From Imperialibacter roseus (GTDB taxonomy: Bacteria > Bacteroidota > Bacteroidia > Cytophagales > Cyclobacteriaceae), in contig NZ_CP136051.1 of NCBI RefSeq assembly GCF_032999765.1, positions 3,200,417 through 3,264,416 of the forward strand: 64,000 nt of DNA. Reading direction: 5' to 3'. Each line of letters begins with the position of its first letter. The stretch's first letter is position 1. The position numbers and the translations under genes were made by a program. The notes beneath the pieces are model-generated. The model searched no databases, was not told the DNA's origin, and saw only the letters and a list, made by a program, of their open reading frames with translations. Shown piece after piece: positions 51,053-61,099 of this stretch.

Positions 51053-52751
51053 GGTAAAACCGCCACTTCGTTTTAAAGTCTTTGGGCAGGGTTTGGTTGG
51101 TGAGGATGGCTCTAACCATTTCGACTGGCATGGCGTTTTCGTGGAGCACGGCGTCGTGGTATTGTTTGAGGGTCATTTTGCCACCGTCCACGAGTTCTTT
51201 TTTGAGGGCGTAAAACTGTAAGCCGCCGGTAAGATAGGCGACCTGGTACAGCGGCCCATAGCCGCCAGTGAAGGAGCGCCTCACCTCTCCTTCGGCATTG
51301 GCCCGCTCATGCCCCACCCTGTCGACGAGGAAGTCGATGCACTGCTGGGGGCTCCACTTGCCCATGTGATAGTTGAGCGAGAAGATGATGCGGGCACAGC
51401 GGTGCATGCGCCAGAAGAGCATGCCGATGCGGTCTTCGGGGGAGCGGGGGAAGTCCATGTCCCACAGGAGCAGCTCCCAGTAGAGGGCCCAGCCTTCTGT
51501 CCAGAAGGGGGTGCGAAAGTGGCGGTAGGTTTTGTAGCGGCGGTTCATGAAGCCCTGCAAATGGTGGCCAGCGATGAGCTCGTGGTGCACGGTGGATCGG
51601 GAGAAGTGAGGGTTGTTACCCCGCATGCTCATCATGCGGTCGTCGTACTCCATAGTGTTGGTGGGGTAAGAGATGATGAAGTTTTCGCCGCCCAGAAAAA
51701 ATGGACTCACCTTCTGGCGCTCGGCCGCCATCATGGTCATGCGCCAGCTTTCTTCGGCTATGGGCGGAATGGTGACCAGGTCGTGCTCTTTGAGGAAGGC
51801 CATCGACTGGTTGTAGAGCTCCATCATGGCTTCGGGCTGCTGGCCAACGGGGACATAGGAGTTCTTCACTTTCTCCTGCGCCGCCTTCCAGTCGTCTCCA
51901 AAGCCCATTTCACGTGAGGCTTTGAGTAGCTCAGCGTCGCACCAGGCAAACTCTTTATTGGCCAACTCAATCAGCTGATCGGGCGTGTAGGGGATCATTT
52001 CAAACTCCAGTTGCTTGATGATCTCGTCACGACCTATGGGGCTACCCACAATGCCGCTGCCATCGTCTGCCTGGGTGGTAATAAGCTTGGCCTTGCTGGT
52101 CATCACCTTTTCGTAAATGGTTAAGAGACTATCGACCCGGGTGATAGGCATGGTGACCCACCAGGTGTACATGGGGTCGTATTCGTTGTAGAAACTGTGG
52201 ATGCTTTTGATACCTTCCTGTATGCCTTTGATGGAGGCGGACGCTCGCCTGGTCAGTTTCTGATCGAAGGGTTCTGCGGCTTTTAGTTTGGTGGTGATGG
52301 CTTCTATCTCGTCTCCTGTGTCGGTCAGCTTTTTGGCGACTTCCTGCCATTCGAGTTGGTTGCCCCGCCGCCTGAGGTTCTCGATTTCGTAGAGATAGGG
52401 AGCAAATGGAAGCCATTGTTTCACGGCTGCCAGTTCGGTGCCTTCGAGGGTAAGGGTGCGCAGGTCTTCCTGCACGTCCCGCCTGAAGAGGAGATAGTCG
52501 ACCCGGGCACCGGTGCCGAGGGCGTTGAAGTCCATGGCCTCCAACTGCCTGAGGTAGTCCTGATCGAGGGTTTTGAGGCGCTCTATCCGCTCAGGTGAGC
52601 TATCCATATAGTAGAAGCGGTGCAGGCTGCCGTAGTCGGCGTCGTAGCGCACCATGAGATTGTTGACTTCGGAGGTTTGCTCGTAGAGGGGTTGCGAGAA
52701 GGCGCTGAGCATAATCAATGCAAAGAAGAACGAGAGCATTGTCTTTTTCAT
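51048..52751 (-). CDS. secreted DUF885 family metalloprotease-like protein
   Basis: A 567-residue exported protein (signal peptide M-K-K-T-M-L-S-F-F-F-A-L...A-F-S-Q). The zinc site is H390-E391-L-I-A-G-H396-H397, and E-G-W-A-L-Y-W-E follows ~25 residues later, both typical of DUF885, a family distantly related to M2/M3-like peptidases. The substrate is unknown. The TAA stop lies inside the right arm of a family-C repeat, so the last codon(s) may have been altered by the insertion of the array; the family length is otherwise normal. It stands alone on the minus strand. Confidence 0.88.
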   Translation of the reverse strand: MKKTMLSFFFALIMLSAFSQPLYEQTSEVNNLMVRYDADYGSLHRFYYMDSSPERIERLKTLDQDYLRQLEAMDFNALGTGARVDYLLFRRDVQEDLRTLTLEGTELAAVKQWLPFAPYLYEIENLRRRGNQLEWQEVAKKLTDTGDEIEAITTKLKAAEPFDQKLTRRASASIKGIQEGIKSIHSFYNEYDPMYTWWVTMPITRVDSLLTIYEKVMTSKAKLITTQADDGSGIVGSPIGRDEIIKQLEFEMIPYTPDQLIELANKEFAWCDAELLKASREMGFGDDWKAAQEKVKNSYVPVGQQPEAMMELYNQSMAFLKEHDLVTIPPIAEESWRMTMMAAERQKVSPFFLGGENFIISYPTNTMEYDDRMMSMRGNNPHFSRSTVHHELIAGHHLQGFMNRRYKTYRHFRTPFWTEGWALYWELLLWDMDFPRSPEDRIGMLFWRMHRCARIIFSLNYHMGKWSPQQCIDFLVDRVGHERANAEGEVRRSFTGGYGPLYQVAYLTGGLQFYALKKELVDGGKMTLKQYHDAVLHENAMPVEMVRAILTNQTLPKDFKTKWRFYH

Positions 52752-53246
52752 AAGGCAGATAGGTTGAATCCAAAGCTAAGATGGGACGGAAACTCAAGGA
52801 AATCAATGGAAGCTGGACAAGGGGAAAGAAAGTGCGGTGGGTGGTGGCCTTTGGCTCCCTTGAGGGGCGCCTTGGGTTTGAGGTTGGGAAGGGGTAAAAC
52901 AAAGGCCAAGTGTTGGCATTTAGAAACCGGCGGTGAAGACACCCGCCGGAACGGGGGACGAACGACAACGACAGTGTGAGCAAAGGCGCCGGTGCGAACT
53001 GTAGGGCTGTGCGCTGGGCCCGTCAGCCGCCAGAAAGGTTGAGGACTGGCCCTCAGTGTGTCTGACGGCTCTTGCTGGAGTAGCTATTCTGCCGTGCCGA
53101 CACCTTCGTTCGTCCAAGCCCTGAGCCCGGCACCCCTGGAGGGGCGTCATACAAGGGGATGGCGGTGAAACCTCATCCAAATAAGGTAGCTGCTTGCAGC
53201 TTCCCCCTCTCCCAACAGGAGAGGGCCGGGGTGAGGTATCCAAGCC
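52752..53246. repeat. intergenic region with repeat families B and E
   Basis: A 495-bp gap. It contains a segment at 53061-53104 (gacggctcttgct...gccgacacct) that recurs at 15241-15283, a family-B-like piece at about 53118-53150 (GCCCTGAGCCCGGCACCCCTGGAGGGGC), and CCCTCTCCCAACAGGAGAGGGCCGGGGTGAGG-like hairpin sequence at about 53204-53235. No gene was recognised. Confidence 0.6.
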
Positions 53247-56200
53247 CTAAAACAACGCCGTTACCTGCACCCCACCAAAGTGAATCACCGATTTACTGGG
53301 CGACTTACGTCCATCGTAGTTGATCTGCAAGCGCAGTCCACTTTTCAGCCTTTGCTGCCACTGTAGCCGCCAGGTGTAGTTGGTGCCAGGCCTCAATGCC
53401 TCCAGCATTTCGTAGCCCAGCGGACTGGCTTCGTCACCCTCGAAGTTCATATTGATCACCTTCACAAAGCCGGAAATGGTCGACTGTAGTGACTTATTCA
53501 TCTGCCAGTCGATTTGGTATTCCGTCAAGTCACTCCCCTGCTCCTCCGACACAGGCAAAGCCCTTTTATGCGAATAGCGAACACTACTGGTGATTCTCAG
53601 CCATTGCAACGGCATCCATTGTAACTGAGGCTTCACCTGCCGCTGCCTGATCAGGTAGTTCCGGTTGCTGAAGATATCACTTGACGACTCCGTCTCTCCT
53701 ACCTCACTTTGCAGGAAAATGGCCCAGTCGGCAGATAAGTTGTTGCGGGTATTGAGCTGCCACACCTTTTTGTTTCTCGCTTCCCACCCACCGGTCAGCA
53801 GCTGTCGGCCGGCGGTAGACTGGTAGCCAACATCCAAGCCATATTTCGGATCGGCCCGGTTGAAAAACCAGCGGCTTCGGATAGCGTTCTTGTAAGCTAG
53901 CTCGTCCTCAGACGTACCCGGCGTGCTCCACACGTCAAAGCGTTGCGCCCAGTTGCTGTCCTGTGTCTTTCTGTCCACCAGCACCGCCGATACGTTGGAG
54001 AACCTGCCGAGAAACGACTTGAAGCCACCTGCAGACTTCCATTCTGCCGGCGCTGTCAGCTCAAGGCTGTAGTTGAGGATGGTTTGGTAGGCCGAGATGT
54101 AGTTATCTGTGGGCACAAATATTTTAGCGTAGGTGCGCTCATCAGGGTTGATGGCTTCGTAGAATTCATTCAGGTCCTGCACCCCATCACCGTTGTCATC
54201 CCGCCATGTGTGTGTACCCTGTCCGGGAATCACCTCGATGTACACATACTCCCGGCGCAATTCCCGACCATTGAGCAAAGCCAGAGATAGGTCCGACCGG
54301 ATCGACCGTTCCCACCAGGCACTTTGCCAGTTGATCCTGCCCTGCACGGTTTCCTCTTTCTCGTCGCTGGTATCAAGGATGTCGTCCAGCTGCCTGTAGG
54401 TGAAAACACCCGACACCACGTGCCTGTCTTTCCAATGAGTGGTGAAAGAAGCATTGGAGGTATAGCTGATATCGCTTCGCTCCAGCACCCCATCCACAGG
54501 TCTGTCGTCTATCCGCCGGTTGGCATCGAGCCGGAAAGAGGTGCCATTTTGCGCTGTGTCGGCCGACTGCAGAAACACCATGTGCTGGCTGTAGTTCATC
54601 GCTGACGTCACCACCGAGTCGGCAGGTTGGTTGGTAATAGCGTTCCTGTCGCTCTGAAAAGTATAGCCAGGCATCAGCTTGCCCAGCTTATACGCAGCCG
54701 TTAGCTGTGCCCTTGTCCAGGTCGATTCATTGACACCCTGTGCACTCTTCAGATCAAAAAAATCGCCGCTAAACGTAGCTTTGCCTAGCTGCTGACGAAG
54801 CAATGCCTTCTGCTGCCAGCCATCTATTGCCTGACCTTTGTTGCGATACGAAGCCTGGTAGTTCCAGCGGTTCGCACTGCTCTTTTGCATGCCCAGCCTT
54901 CCCACTACAATGTGATCTTGTATAGCGGCGGGTTCCTGAGCCGACTGAAAGATGGGCGTATAGCTCCAGTCTCTATCATATTCTATGTAGCGGTACCTGT
55001 CGATAGGCCGGAAATACTGGTGGTTCCATTCGTACGACGCCTCCGACAGCCATTTGTACTCTTTCAAAAACCCTACTTCCCTTCCCTCCGATCGTATCCC
55101 CGATTTTTGCGCCCAGCCCTGGTTGTCCTGCTGATCAAGGGTGGAGAAAAGGTTCTTGTCCTGGTTGCTGGCCGAAAGCTCGGTATATACCGTTTCATAC
55201 GGCGTTATTTTGGAGCTGACCCCTCCTACCATTAGCTGCCTGCTGTTGGGGGTTACCACAGGAATGCTAGGCGAGTAGTCGCCCTGGGGCACCCCATTCA
55301 CAGGTGCCACCCACTCGTACACTTTACCATTCAAGCCCAGCGGCAACTGCACATAATCACCCGCCGACACCTGGCTAAAGCTCACCTGGTACACGGCTGT
55401 TTCGGGGTTGCTGGAATATTGATAGATACTGTAGACACGTCCCTGTGCATCCACTGTGTCCACCCTTGCATACAATATCCTATTGTCCGAGTACCCCACA
55501 CTGTCGGCCCCGGATATGGCTGCCAGCGACAGGTCGTCACCAATGCCGGACAGGGCAAGCCGGTCGGATGCGGTTAGGTCATAACTAAGCGGCCGGAACG
55601 GATTGTCTTTCTCCCGGTAAACTTCAAAATAAGCTGTTGTTTTCCCATTCGATTGCCTGTGCGATGCCGACAGTATCGAGCGACTGAAGTTTTGAGCCGT
55701 GTATTCAAAGTCGACCCGTATCCTGGAGAATTTGGTGATCAACACCTTAGGCGTGAAAGTGACCTCGGCCAGGTTATAATCAATTACATAGTCTTCATTG
55801 AAACCTCTTTTCAACAGCCGACCGTCCAAATAGATCTTCTCCGAATTGGCAATCACAATGATGAACCGCTCCCCATCAGGGCCCCGAAGCCTGTAAGGGC
55901 CACTCAACCCTTCCACAGCGTCCAACAGTGTGGAAGAAAACTTTCCCTTGGCAATGGACGCCGTGACGCTGGTGGAAGCTTTCCAATTACCGAGGTCGTA
56001 CTTGTAAGCGGCCCTGCCACCCTGCACGTTCTTGTAGTATTTCAAAAAATAAGTAGAGTCGTTGCGCAGTATCACGTCGCCAGCCATCAGCGAGAATCTA
56101 TCGTTGTAAAGGTTCACCAGCACCTTGTCGAAGTCCTGGATCTGTTGGGTGTTGCCCTCCGGCTGAAAAGGCACCTGCTGATCGGTGATCACCGCATTGA

Positions 56201-56756
56201 TGAACAGGTCGTCTGCCAGCTGCCCATCGAGCTGCAGGTTGAGGCTTGATGTCACTCCCAGGTTATTGGTATTGCCCACAGTGATGCCCCGGCTGATGCT
56301 ACCCGTTTTGTAAAGTGATTCGGTAGCAAAAAGCTCCTCTTTCACAAGCGGCGCTTTGGTTCCCTCCTGACTGCTTTCCATCACGTTCTCCCTCGGCCCT
56401 TCTGGTGAATAAAGCGACATATCGTACTTGTAAATAGGCTGATGAAGGGCAAAGGGAAACACCTGATAGCAAACCTCTATGGATTCCTCCAGAGGCCTTT
56501 CAAAGGTCAGCTCCCCAGTGGCCAGGTCGTAACTGTACGCAATGCCATCTGGCAGCTTAATGCTCTCTGGGTTAGCTGAAAGTGAGTCGAGCTGAAATTG
56601 AAGTCGGCCCTGGGGTATTGACCTGCACCTGGTGCTACCCGCCTGCGCCCATGATAACAATGGGGAACAAATGACAGCCAAAGCCATAAGGTGAGGAACC
56701 CTGATCTTTCGCAGGAAGGCTGTGAAGATATAAGCAACTTTTTGGCGTGGCCCCAT
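53247..56756 (-). CDS. giant outer-membrane beta-barrel-type protein of Bacteroidota
   Basis: A 1169-residue protein with a signal-peptide-like N-terminus ending L-S-W-A-Q-A (about residue 38). Near residue 155 it has T-G-S-I-S-R-G-I-T-V-G-N and then L-N-L-Q-L-D-G-Q-L, I-T-D-Q-Q-V-P-F-Q-P-E-G-N-T-Q-Q and alternating beta-strand patterns to the C-terminus, with many W/Y aromatic-belt residues. This resembles, in outline, large surface proteins such as SprA-like or other Bacteroidota barrel proteins; I do not assign a name. The ATG overlaps the TAA of the upstream kinase gene (TAATG), so it is translationally coupled to it. An internal Met at 56687 is another possible start. Confidence 0.75.
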   Translation of the reverse strand: MGPRQKVAYIFTAFLRKIRVPHLMALAVICSPLLSWAQAGSTRCRSIPQGRLQFQLDSLSANPESIKLPDGIAYSYDLATGELTFERPLEESIEVCYQVFPFALHQPIYKYDMSLYSPEGPRENVMESSQEGTKAPLVKEELFATESLYKTGSISRGITVGNTNNLGVTSSLNLQLDGQLADDLFINAVITDQQVPFQPEGNTQQIQDFDKVLVNLYNDRFSLMAGDVILRNDSTYFLKYYKNVQGGRAAYKYDLGNWKASTSVTASIAKGKFSSTLLDAVEGLSGPYRLRGPDGERFIIVIANSEKIYLDGRLLKRGFNEDYVIDYNLAEVTFTPKVLITKFSRIRVDFEYTAQNFSRSILSASHRQSNGKTTAYFEVYREKDNPFRPLSYDLTASDRLALSGIGDDLSLAAISGADSVGYSDNRILYARVDTVDAQGRVYSIYQYSSNPETAVYQVSFSQVSAGDYVQLPLGLNGKVYEWVAPVNGVPQGDYSPSIPVVTPNSRQLMVGGVSSKITPYETVYTELSASNQDKNLFSTLDQQDNQGWAQKSGIRSEGREVGFLKEYKWLSEASYEWNHQYFRPIDRYRYIEYDRDWSYTPIFQSAQEPAAIQDHIVVGRLGMQKSSANRWNYQASYRNKGQAIDGWQQKALLRQQLGKATFSGDFFDLKSAQGVNESTWTRAQLTAAYKLGKLMPGYTFQSDRNAITNQPADSVVTSAMNYSQHMVFLQSADTAQNGTSFRLDANRRIDDRPVDGVLERSDISYTSNASFTTHWKDRHVVSGVFTYRQLDDILDTSDEKEETVQGRINWQSAWWERSIRSDLSLALLNGRELRREYVYIEVIPGQGTHTWRDDNGDGVQDLNEFYEAINPDERTYAKIFVPTDNYISAYQTILNYSLELTAPAEWKSAGGFKSFLGRFSNVSAVLVDRKTQDSNWAQRFDVWSTPGTSEDELAYKNAIRSRWFFNRADPKYGLDVGYQSTAGRQLLTGGWEARNKKVWQLNTRNNLSADWAIFLQSEVGETESSSDIFSNRNYLIRQRQVKPQLQWMPLQWLRITSSVRYSHKRALPVSEEQGSDLTEYQIDWQMNKSLQSTISGFVKVINMNFEGDEASPLGYEMLEALRPGTNYTWRLQWQQRLKSGLRLQINYDGRKSPSKSVIHFGGVQVTALF

Positions 56757-59700
56757 TAACCTAAAGGTAGTGAAACATAAAAAGTAGTTCCATACCCGTG
56801 TACTGTTTCAAACCATATGCTTCCACCGGCTTGCTCCACACCTCTTCTGGCCAGCGCCAGCCCAATGCCCGACCCTTCCTGTTTGGTGCTGAACGAAGGC
56901 ACAAAAACCTTGTCCTGAATGTCTTCTGCTATACCAATGCCGTTGTCTCTGAAAGAAATCTCGGCCTCTTTCTCCTTCACTCTTATGCCAATTTCCAGGC
57001 GGGGGTCTGGTCTCCCTTCCATAGCCTGGCAGGCATTAATAATCAGGTTGGTGAAAATGCCAGAAAGCATCTTTTCATCGGCAACAACAAACACCGGCGC
57101 TATCGGCGATTGGTACACAAAATCCACCCCTGGTTTGCTGTGCAGCTGCACCAGCTGGCCAAGCAAGCCAGAAATATCAAACCTGCTTGGATCCGGAGCA
57201 GGGAGCTTCGCAAAAGTGCTGAATGAGGTAACTATATCGCTCAGGTTATCAATTTGTCGCAGTAGGCTATCAATCGACTTCTTCAGCCCCTCATCTTTGT
57301 CATCTGCAAGCCTGCGCATGTGCTGAAGCGTAAGCTTCATGGGCGTCAGCGGATTCTTGATCTCATGTGCCACTTGCTGGGCAATCTCTTTCCATGCCGA
57401 CTCTTTCTCGCTCCTCACCAATGCGGCCCGGCTGGTTTCCAGCTTCACCAGCATAGAGTTATATTCAGCTACCAGCAACCCAATTTCGTCTGAGGTATTC
57501 CAGTGAATAGGCTCATTTGTTTCGTTGAAAGTCGTTTTCCGCAGCCGGGAGGTAATGATCCGCAGTGGATTGGTGAGCACCCTCGATGCCATGAACGATA
57601 TGACCAGCGAGATAATAAAAATGAAAGTGAAGATATTGATGATGTTGGTGAACACCTCAATCTGTTGGTTTTGCTGTTGCGCCCTTGATTCAAAAAAAGG
57701 CATACTCATGATGCCCAACAAGCTGGCGTCATTGAATGACTTGATAGCCAGGTAAGTCGACTTATAGTTGAGGGCACCCAGGCTTTCTGAAAGAATGATC
57801 CTTTCTCCATCATCCTCCCTGATGCGCCTTAATGCTTCCGGGTTAATGTACTCCGACAGCAGCTTGTCATCATAGATTGTTTGCTGGCTGGAGGCCATCA
57901 GCTTTCCATTCACACTAAACAGGTTGATATCAGCCTGCGAAAACCTGGCAATATCGGTCAGCTCGTTCGACAGCACTTCCTTATTGATCACATTGGAAAT
58001 ATAATTGTCCATCAGCGACACCAGGTAGCCGTTCACACTTTCGGCCTTCTTCATATACTGCTTGTCAATATCCTCCTTGTACGAATTATTGATAGCGCTG
58101 AGGGTTGCCACAGTAACCACTACCAGCGGAAGAAAGAAAGCGATGCTGAGGTAAATCTGGATTTTGGAAGCCAGCGTAAGCCCGGTGTTGGCAAATCTCA
58201 CCTCAAGCGCATTAAAAACCACTGTAAGAGCTATGCCACCAATAAGTACCAGAAATAGGAACGAGAAATTGGAAACCATCCAGCTCACCTCGTACATCGG
58301 AGAGGTTATTATGATCCTCTTTTCCCTTGATCCCTTGATTCCCAAATGATGGAACCCATTGATCTCCAGGCCGGTGGTATACAAGGTTTCCCTGTCAAAA
58401 ATACCCTGAGGCAGATTGGTGATATAGTTGAACGTCCCAGACTTGTACCGCAGGTTTGTGCCCTCATAAATGCCGTAGCTGTAGTTTTCATCGGCCGGTT
58501 CATTCATAAACCGCTCGTCCACCAGCAGGCGTGGGTATACTGTGCTGGGAAGGTACTTCTTCAGGCGAAGCTGCAAAACAATGTATCCAATTATCTTGTC
58601 ATACCTTTCCAGGCCTATAAAACACACATAGCGCTTGGTAGATCCCGGCGAAAAGTTGCTCTCGAAAAAGATGTTCTGATAATCGGTTTTATAAATCGGC
58701 TTGTCATAGGTCTCCTTTATCGCCGAGAAAGTAACACCTGGCTCGTTGGGAAAAGGGTCGCCTTTCGAGTTATACATCGACACCTGCACATCGTACTTGT
58801 CGAAGTAGCTGTTCATGTAAAGTCGCTTGATACGCTGCTTTATCATGTCTTTAGCTAACACAGGGCTCATCATGCGGGTCAAGATAAAGATGTCGCTCTT
58901 GATGGATTTCATAATACCATCGAGCTGAAACTCGCCCTGAATATCATTTTCTATGAGCAGGCTATTAGCAAATTTTTGCTTTTGGACGTTCCTCTCAAAT
59001 TCGCCGTATTTATAGATTGAATAGCTACCCAGAATGGAGGAAAAAGCCGCCGCCAGAAAAAAATAAAGGAAGGCCTGAAACTGGATGGGGCGAATAAACT
59101 CAGGCAGACTGAACCAAAAAATAATGGAGAAGTAAGCGGCATGTAGCACGGGCACAATGGCCAAATCATCATCTATAATAATCGCCGCAACGAACAAAAT
59201 GGCAGCCATGACAAGATGAACCAGCCAGGCAAACTGTGCGGAGCCAGTGCGTAGGTGCTTAAGCAGGATGTAAGAAGCATGAGCAATGAGAAAATAGCTG
59301 AAGCAAAATAGAAAGTACACGACCAGCGTTCCCATCCGGAACATATCGAGGTGAATGCTACGGTTTACATCTAGGTGGATTTGAGAGTTCTTAAATATCT
59401 CCTGCAAAAGCAGGTAGGTATACCCCATAAACCCATAGCCCAGCAGTATGACAACAATGGTGATCAACCATTTTACCTTTTGCGAAGCACCGGAGAAGTA
59501 AGCGTATGCGTCGCTTCGAAAAACGGCATTGGAAGTAAAGTAGACAAAGTAGGCGAGCAAAAAGGCTGTGATCATCAAGTCACCTAATGACTTGTGGAGC
59601 GAAGAAATAACAAGGTACCGTGAATTGAACAGGTCGAACTGGTAAACCGACGATGGGAAGTTGGTTGCCAGCAGCAGCCAGCGGATAAACACCACTCCTG

Positions 59701-60415
59701 CAAGCAATAAAGCTATGCCTGCATAAGGCCTGCCATTTTCTACCAGGCCAGCAGCGGATCGCTGGAAGAAGAAAAAACCCAGCACAAACGCCACAGAAAG
59801 CAAGCTGAAGATAAGGAAGCGGTCAAAACGGGACGAAACAGCTGGCGGCGACTGAATGGTGAAATAGCATACTACCTGATCATGATAGCTAAAGGCAAAG
59901 CTTCCTTCCACCTCCTTGTCATATACGAAAACCCTCAGCTCGTCAAAAATGCTCTTATCGTACCCTCCTCTGATCAGTTCATTCTCAATCGGAAAGTTAC
60001 GATAGATGGGCAGCACGCCCACATACTCCTTCCGAACCCCTGCTCTTTCGGTATATTCCTTCAGAGCAATAAATTTATTGCCCTCCCATTCCAAATATTG
60101 AATTTGGTAGTCACCCTCAAGCACTCTGTAGTCGGGCACAAAAGCATTGGAACTCAGCCCGGTGAGCGACCGATTCGTGTAAATCTGGATAGGGTAATTG
60201 GATTGCAGCGTGCCTGGCACCTTCCCGCTGCTTTTCGCATTGGCCAGGTCACTGTCAATGAGTTGCAACTGGCTAACCAGCCGTTCACTGATTTGCTCAT
60301 AAGCCTCCTGACCTCTCTTCGAGCTCTTACCAACAAAATACCAATAGAAGAACGCAGAAGCCCCGAACAGGGCTGCAATGAAAAGATATTTATAGCTTAC
60401 TACATGGGAGGCCAA
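56756..60415 (-). CDS. NtrY-like sensor histidine kinase
   Basis: A 1219-residue membrane kinase. One helix at residues ~8-26, a polar segment, a cluster of helices at ~195-455, a long extracytoplasmic part, two helices near 715-780, another extracytoplasmic stretch, then a helix and HAMP linker near 925-970 (A-S-R-V-L-T-N-P-L-R-I-I). H1017 sits in V-A-H-E-I-K-N-P-L-T-P-M-K-L, the NtrY-type H-box; N-L-I-I-N-A-C-Q-A-M is the N-box, with D-N-G-I-G-I and G-S-G-I-G-L-A-L. No receiver domain and no regulator gene beside it. It is 20 bp after a DUF983 gene and overlaps the beta-barrel gene, so it may sense envelope or redox state. Confidence 0.93.
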   Translation of the reverse strand: MASHVVSYKYLFIAALFGASAFFYWYFVGKSSKRGQEAYEQISERLVSQLQLIDSDLANAKSSGKVPGTLQSNYPIQIYTNRSLTGLSSNAFVPDYRVLEGDYQIQYLEWEGNKFIALKEYTERAGVRKEYVGVLPIYRNFPIENELIRGGYDKSIFDELRVFVYDKEVEGSFAFSYHDQVVCYFTIQSPPAVSSRFDRFLIFSLLSVAFVLGFFFFQRSAAGLVENGRPYAGIALLLAGVVFIRWLLLATNFPSSVYQFDLFNSRYLVISSLHKSLGDLMITAFLLAYFVYFTSNAVFRSDAYAYFSGASQKVKWLITIVVILLGYGFMGYTYLLLQEIFKNSQIHLDVNRSIHLDMFRMGTLVVYFLFCFSYFLIAHASYILLKHLRTGSAQFAWLVHLVMAAILFVAAIIIDDDLAIVPVLHAAYFSIIFWFSLPEFIRPIQFQAFLYFFLAAAFSSILGSYSIYKYGEFERNVQKQKFANSLLIENDIQGEFQLDGIMKSIKSDIFILTRMMSPVLAKDMIKQRIKRLYMNSYFDKYDVQVSMYNSKGDPFPNEPGVTFSAIKETYDKPIYKTDYQNIFFESNFSPGSTKRYVCFIGLERYDKIIGYIVLQLRLKKYLPSTVYPRLLVDERFMNEPADENYSYGIYEGTNLRYKSGTFNYITNLPQGIFDRETLYTTGLEINGFHHLGIKGSREKRIIITSPMYEVSWMVSNFSFLFLVLIGGIALTVVFNALEVRFANTGLTLASKIQIYLSIAFFLPLVVVTVATLSAINNSYKEDIDKQYMKKAESVNGYLVSLMDNYISNVINKEVLSNELTDIARFSQADINLFSVNGKLMASSQQTIYDDKLLSEYINPEALRRIREDDGERIILSESLGALNYKSTYLAIKSFNDASLLGIMSMPFFESRAQQQNQQIEVFTNIINIFTFIFIISLVISFMASRVLTNPLRIITSRLRKTTFNETNEPIHWNTSDEIGLLVAEYNSMLVKLETSRAALVRSEKESAWKEIAQQVAHEIKNPLTPMKLTLQHMRRLADDKDEGLKKSIDSLLRQIDNLSDIVTSFSTFAKLPAPDPSRFDISGLLGQLVQLHSKPGVDFVYQSPIAPVFVVADEKMLSGIFTNLIINACQAMEGRPDPRLEIGIRVKEKEAEISFRDNGIGIAEDIQDKVFVPSFSTKQEGSGIGLALARRGVEQAGGSIWFETVHGYGTTFYVSLPLG

Positions 60416-60435
60416 ATGGAACAGTTTTATCTTAC

Positions 60436-60834
60436 CTATTTGTCTTTGCTCGACACACCGAAAGATGCATCATATTTTATGCCACCAAATGCATGAAGAT
60501 AAAGAATTCTGGAATATCTGAACATAGTTGTCGACAAAAGCAACACAACGGTGACGATTGCCGCCATGTAAACCCACATGTCGGGGTTGTCAAATATGAA
60601 ATAGACTGAAAACCCTACTATGATGGTCAGCGCCACGGAAATGGCATAACTCACGTACATGGCACCATTGTAAAACATGGGCTCCGGCTCAAAGCGAAGG
60701 CCACAAACCTCACACTTAACCGGCATTTTATCAAAATCTTTTAACCTGAAGTTCGGCTCAACAAACATGTTGCCAGACCGGCAACGGGGACACTTACCAT
60801 GAACGATTGCCTGAAGGGCGGAGGTTTTTGACAT
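60436..60834 (-). CDS. DUF983 domain membrane protein
   Basis: From the ATG at 60834 (M-S-K-T-S-A-L-Q-A-I-V-H-G-K-C-P-R-C-R) the product is 132 residues; an in-frame ATG 33 bp upstream is possible. It has two CxxC pairs (C-P-R-C near residue 15 and C-E-V-C-G near 41), which fit a small zinc ribbon, and two transmembrane helices in the C-terminal half. DUF983 genes are regularly found with cytochrome oxidase genes in Bacteroidota and Alphaproteobacteria; a role in oxidase assembly is inferred. Its 5' end overlaps the preceding small gene by 41 bp. Confidence 0.86.
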   Translation of the reverse strand: MSKTSALQAIVHGKCPRCRSGNMFVEPNFRLKDFDKMPVKCEVCGLRFEPEPMFYNGAMYVSYAISVALTIIVGFSVYFIFDNPDMWVYMAAIVTVVLLLSTTMFRYSRILYLHAFGGIKYDASFGVSSKDK

Positions 60835-61063
60835 TTTTCCTGCTGTTTCTGTACCAAAAAAAGGCAATCACTGCTAACAATAAATATGGGGTGAAAAACA
60901 AGTAGAGTATGCCAAAGTTAAGGCCCGCTGCAAAATTGGCTGTTTCTCCATTGCTCATATTTGCCTCCAGCGTCGACCGGCACATGGCGCATTGAGCCCA
61001 GCTATCCACATTGGTCAAAAGGAGTACCACAGCAACAAAAAGGGTTTTGATAAATACTTTCAT
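60794..61063 (-). CDS. small membrane protein with exported CxxC, next to oxidase genes
   Basis: An 89-residue protein: signal peptide (V-A-V-V-L-L-L-T-N-V-D-S-W-A-Q), then C-A-M-C-R-S-T-L-E, then one hydrophobic helix (Y-L-F-F-T-P-Y-L-L-L-A-V-I-A-F-F-W-Y) and a basic tail. The exported CxxC is the notable feature and would suit a thiol or metal-binding role during cytochrome oxidase maturation. Function unknown. It overlaps DUF983 by 41 bp in another frame. Confidence 0.72.
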   Translation of the reverse strand: MKVFIKTLFVAVVLLLTNVDSWAQCAMCRSTLEANMSNGETANFAAGLNFGILYLFFTPYLLLAVIAFFWYRNSRKNVKNLRPSGNRSW

Positions 61064-61099
61064 ATGCTAACTAACAGTCGTTGACTTTCCTCAGTTCTT

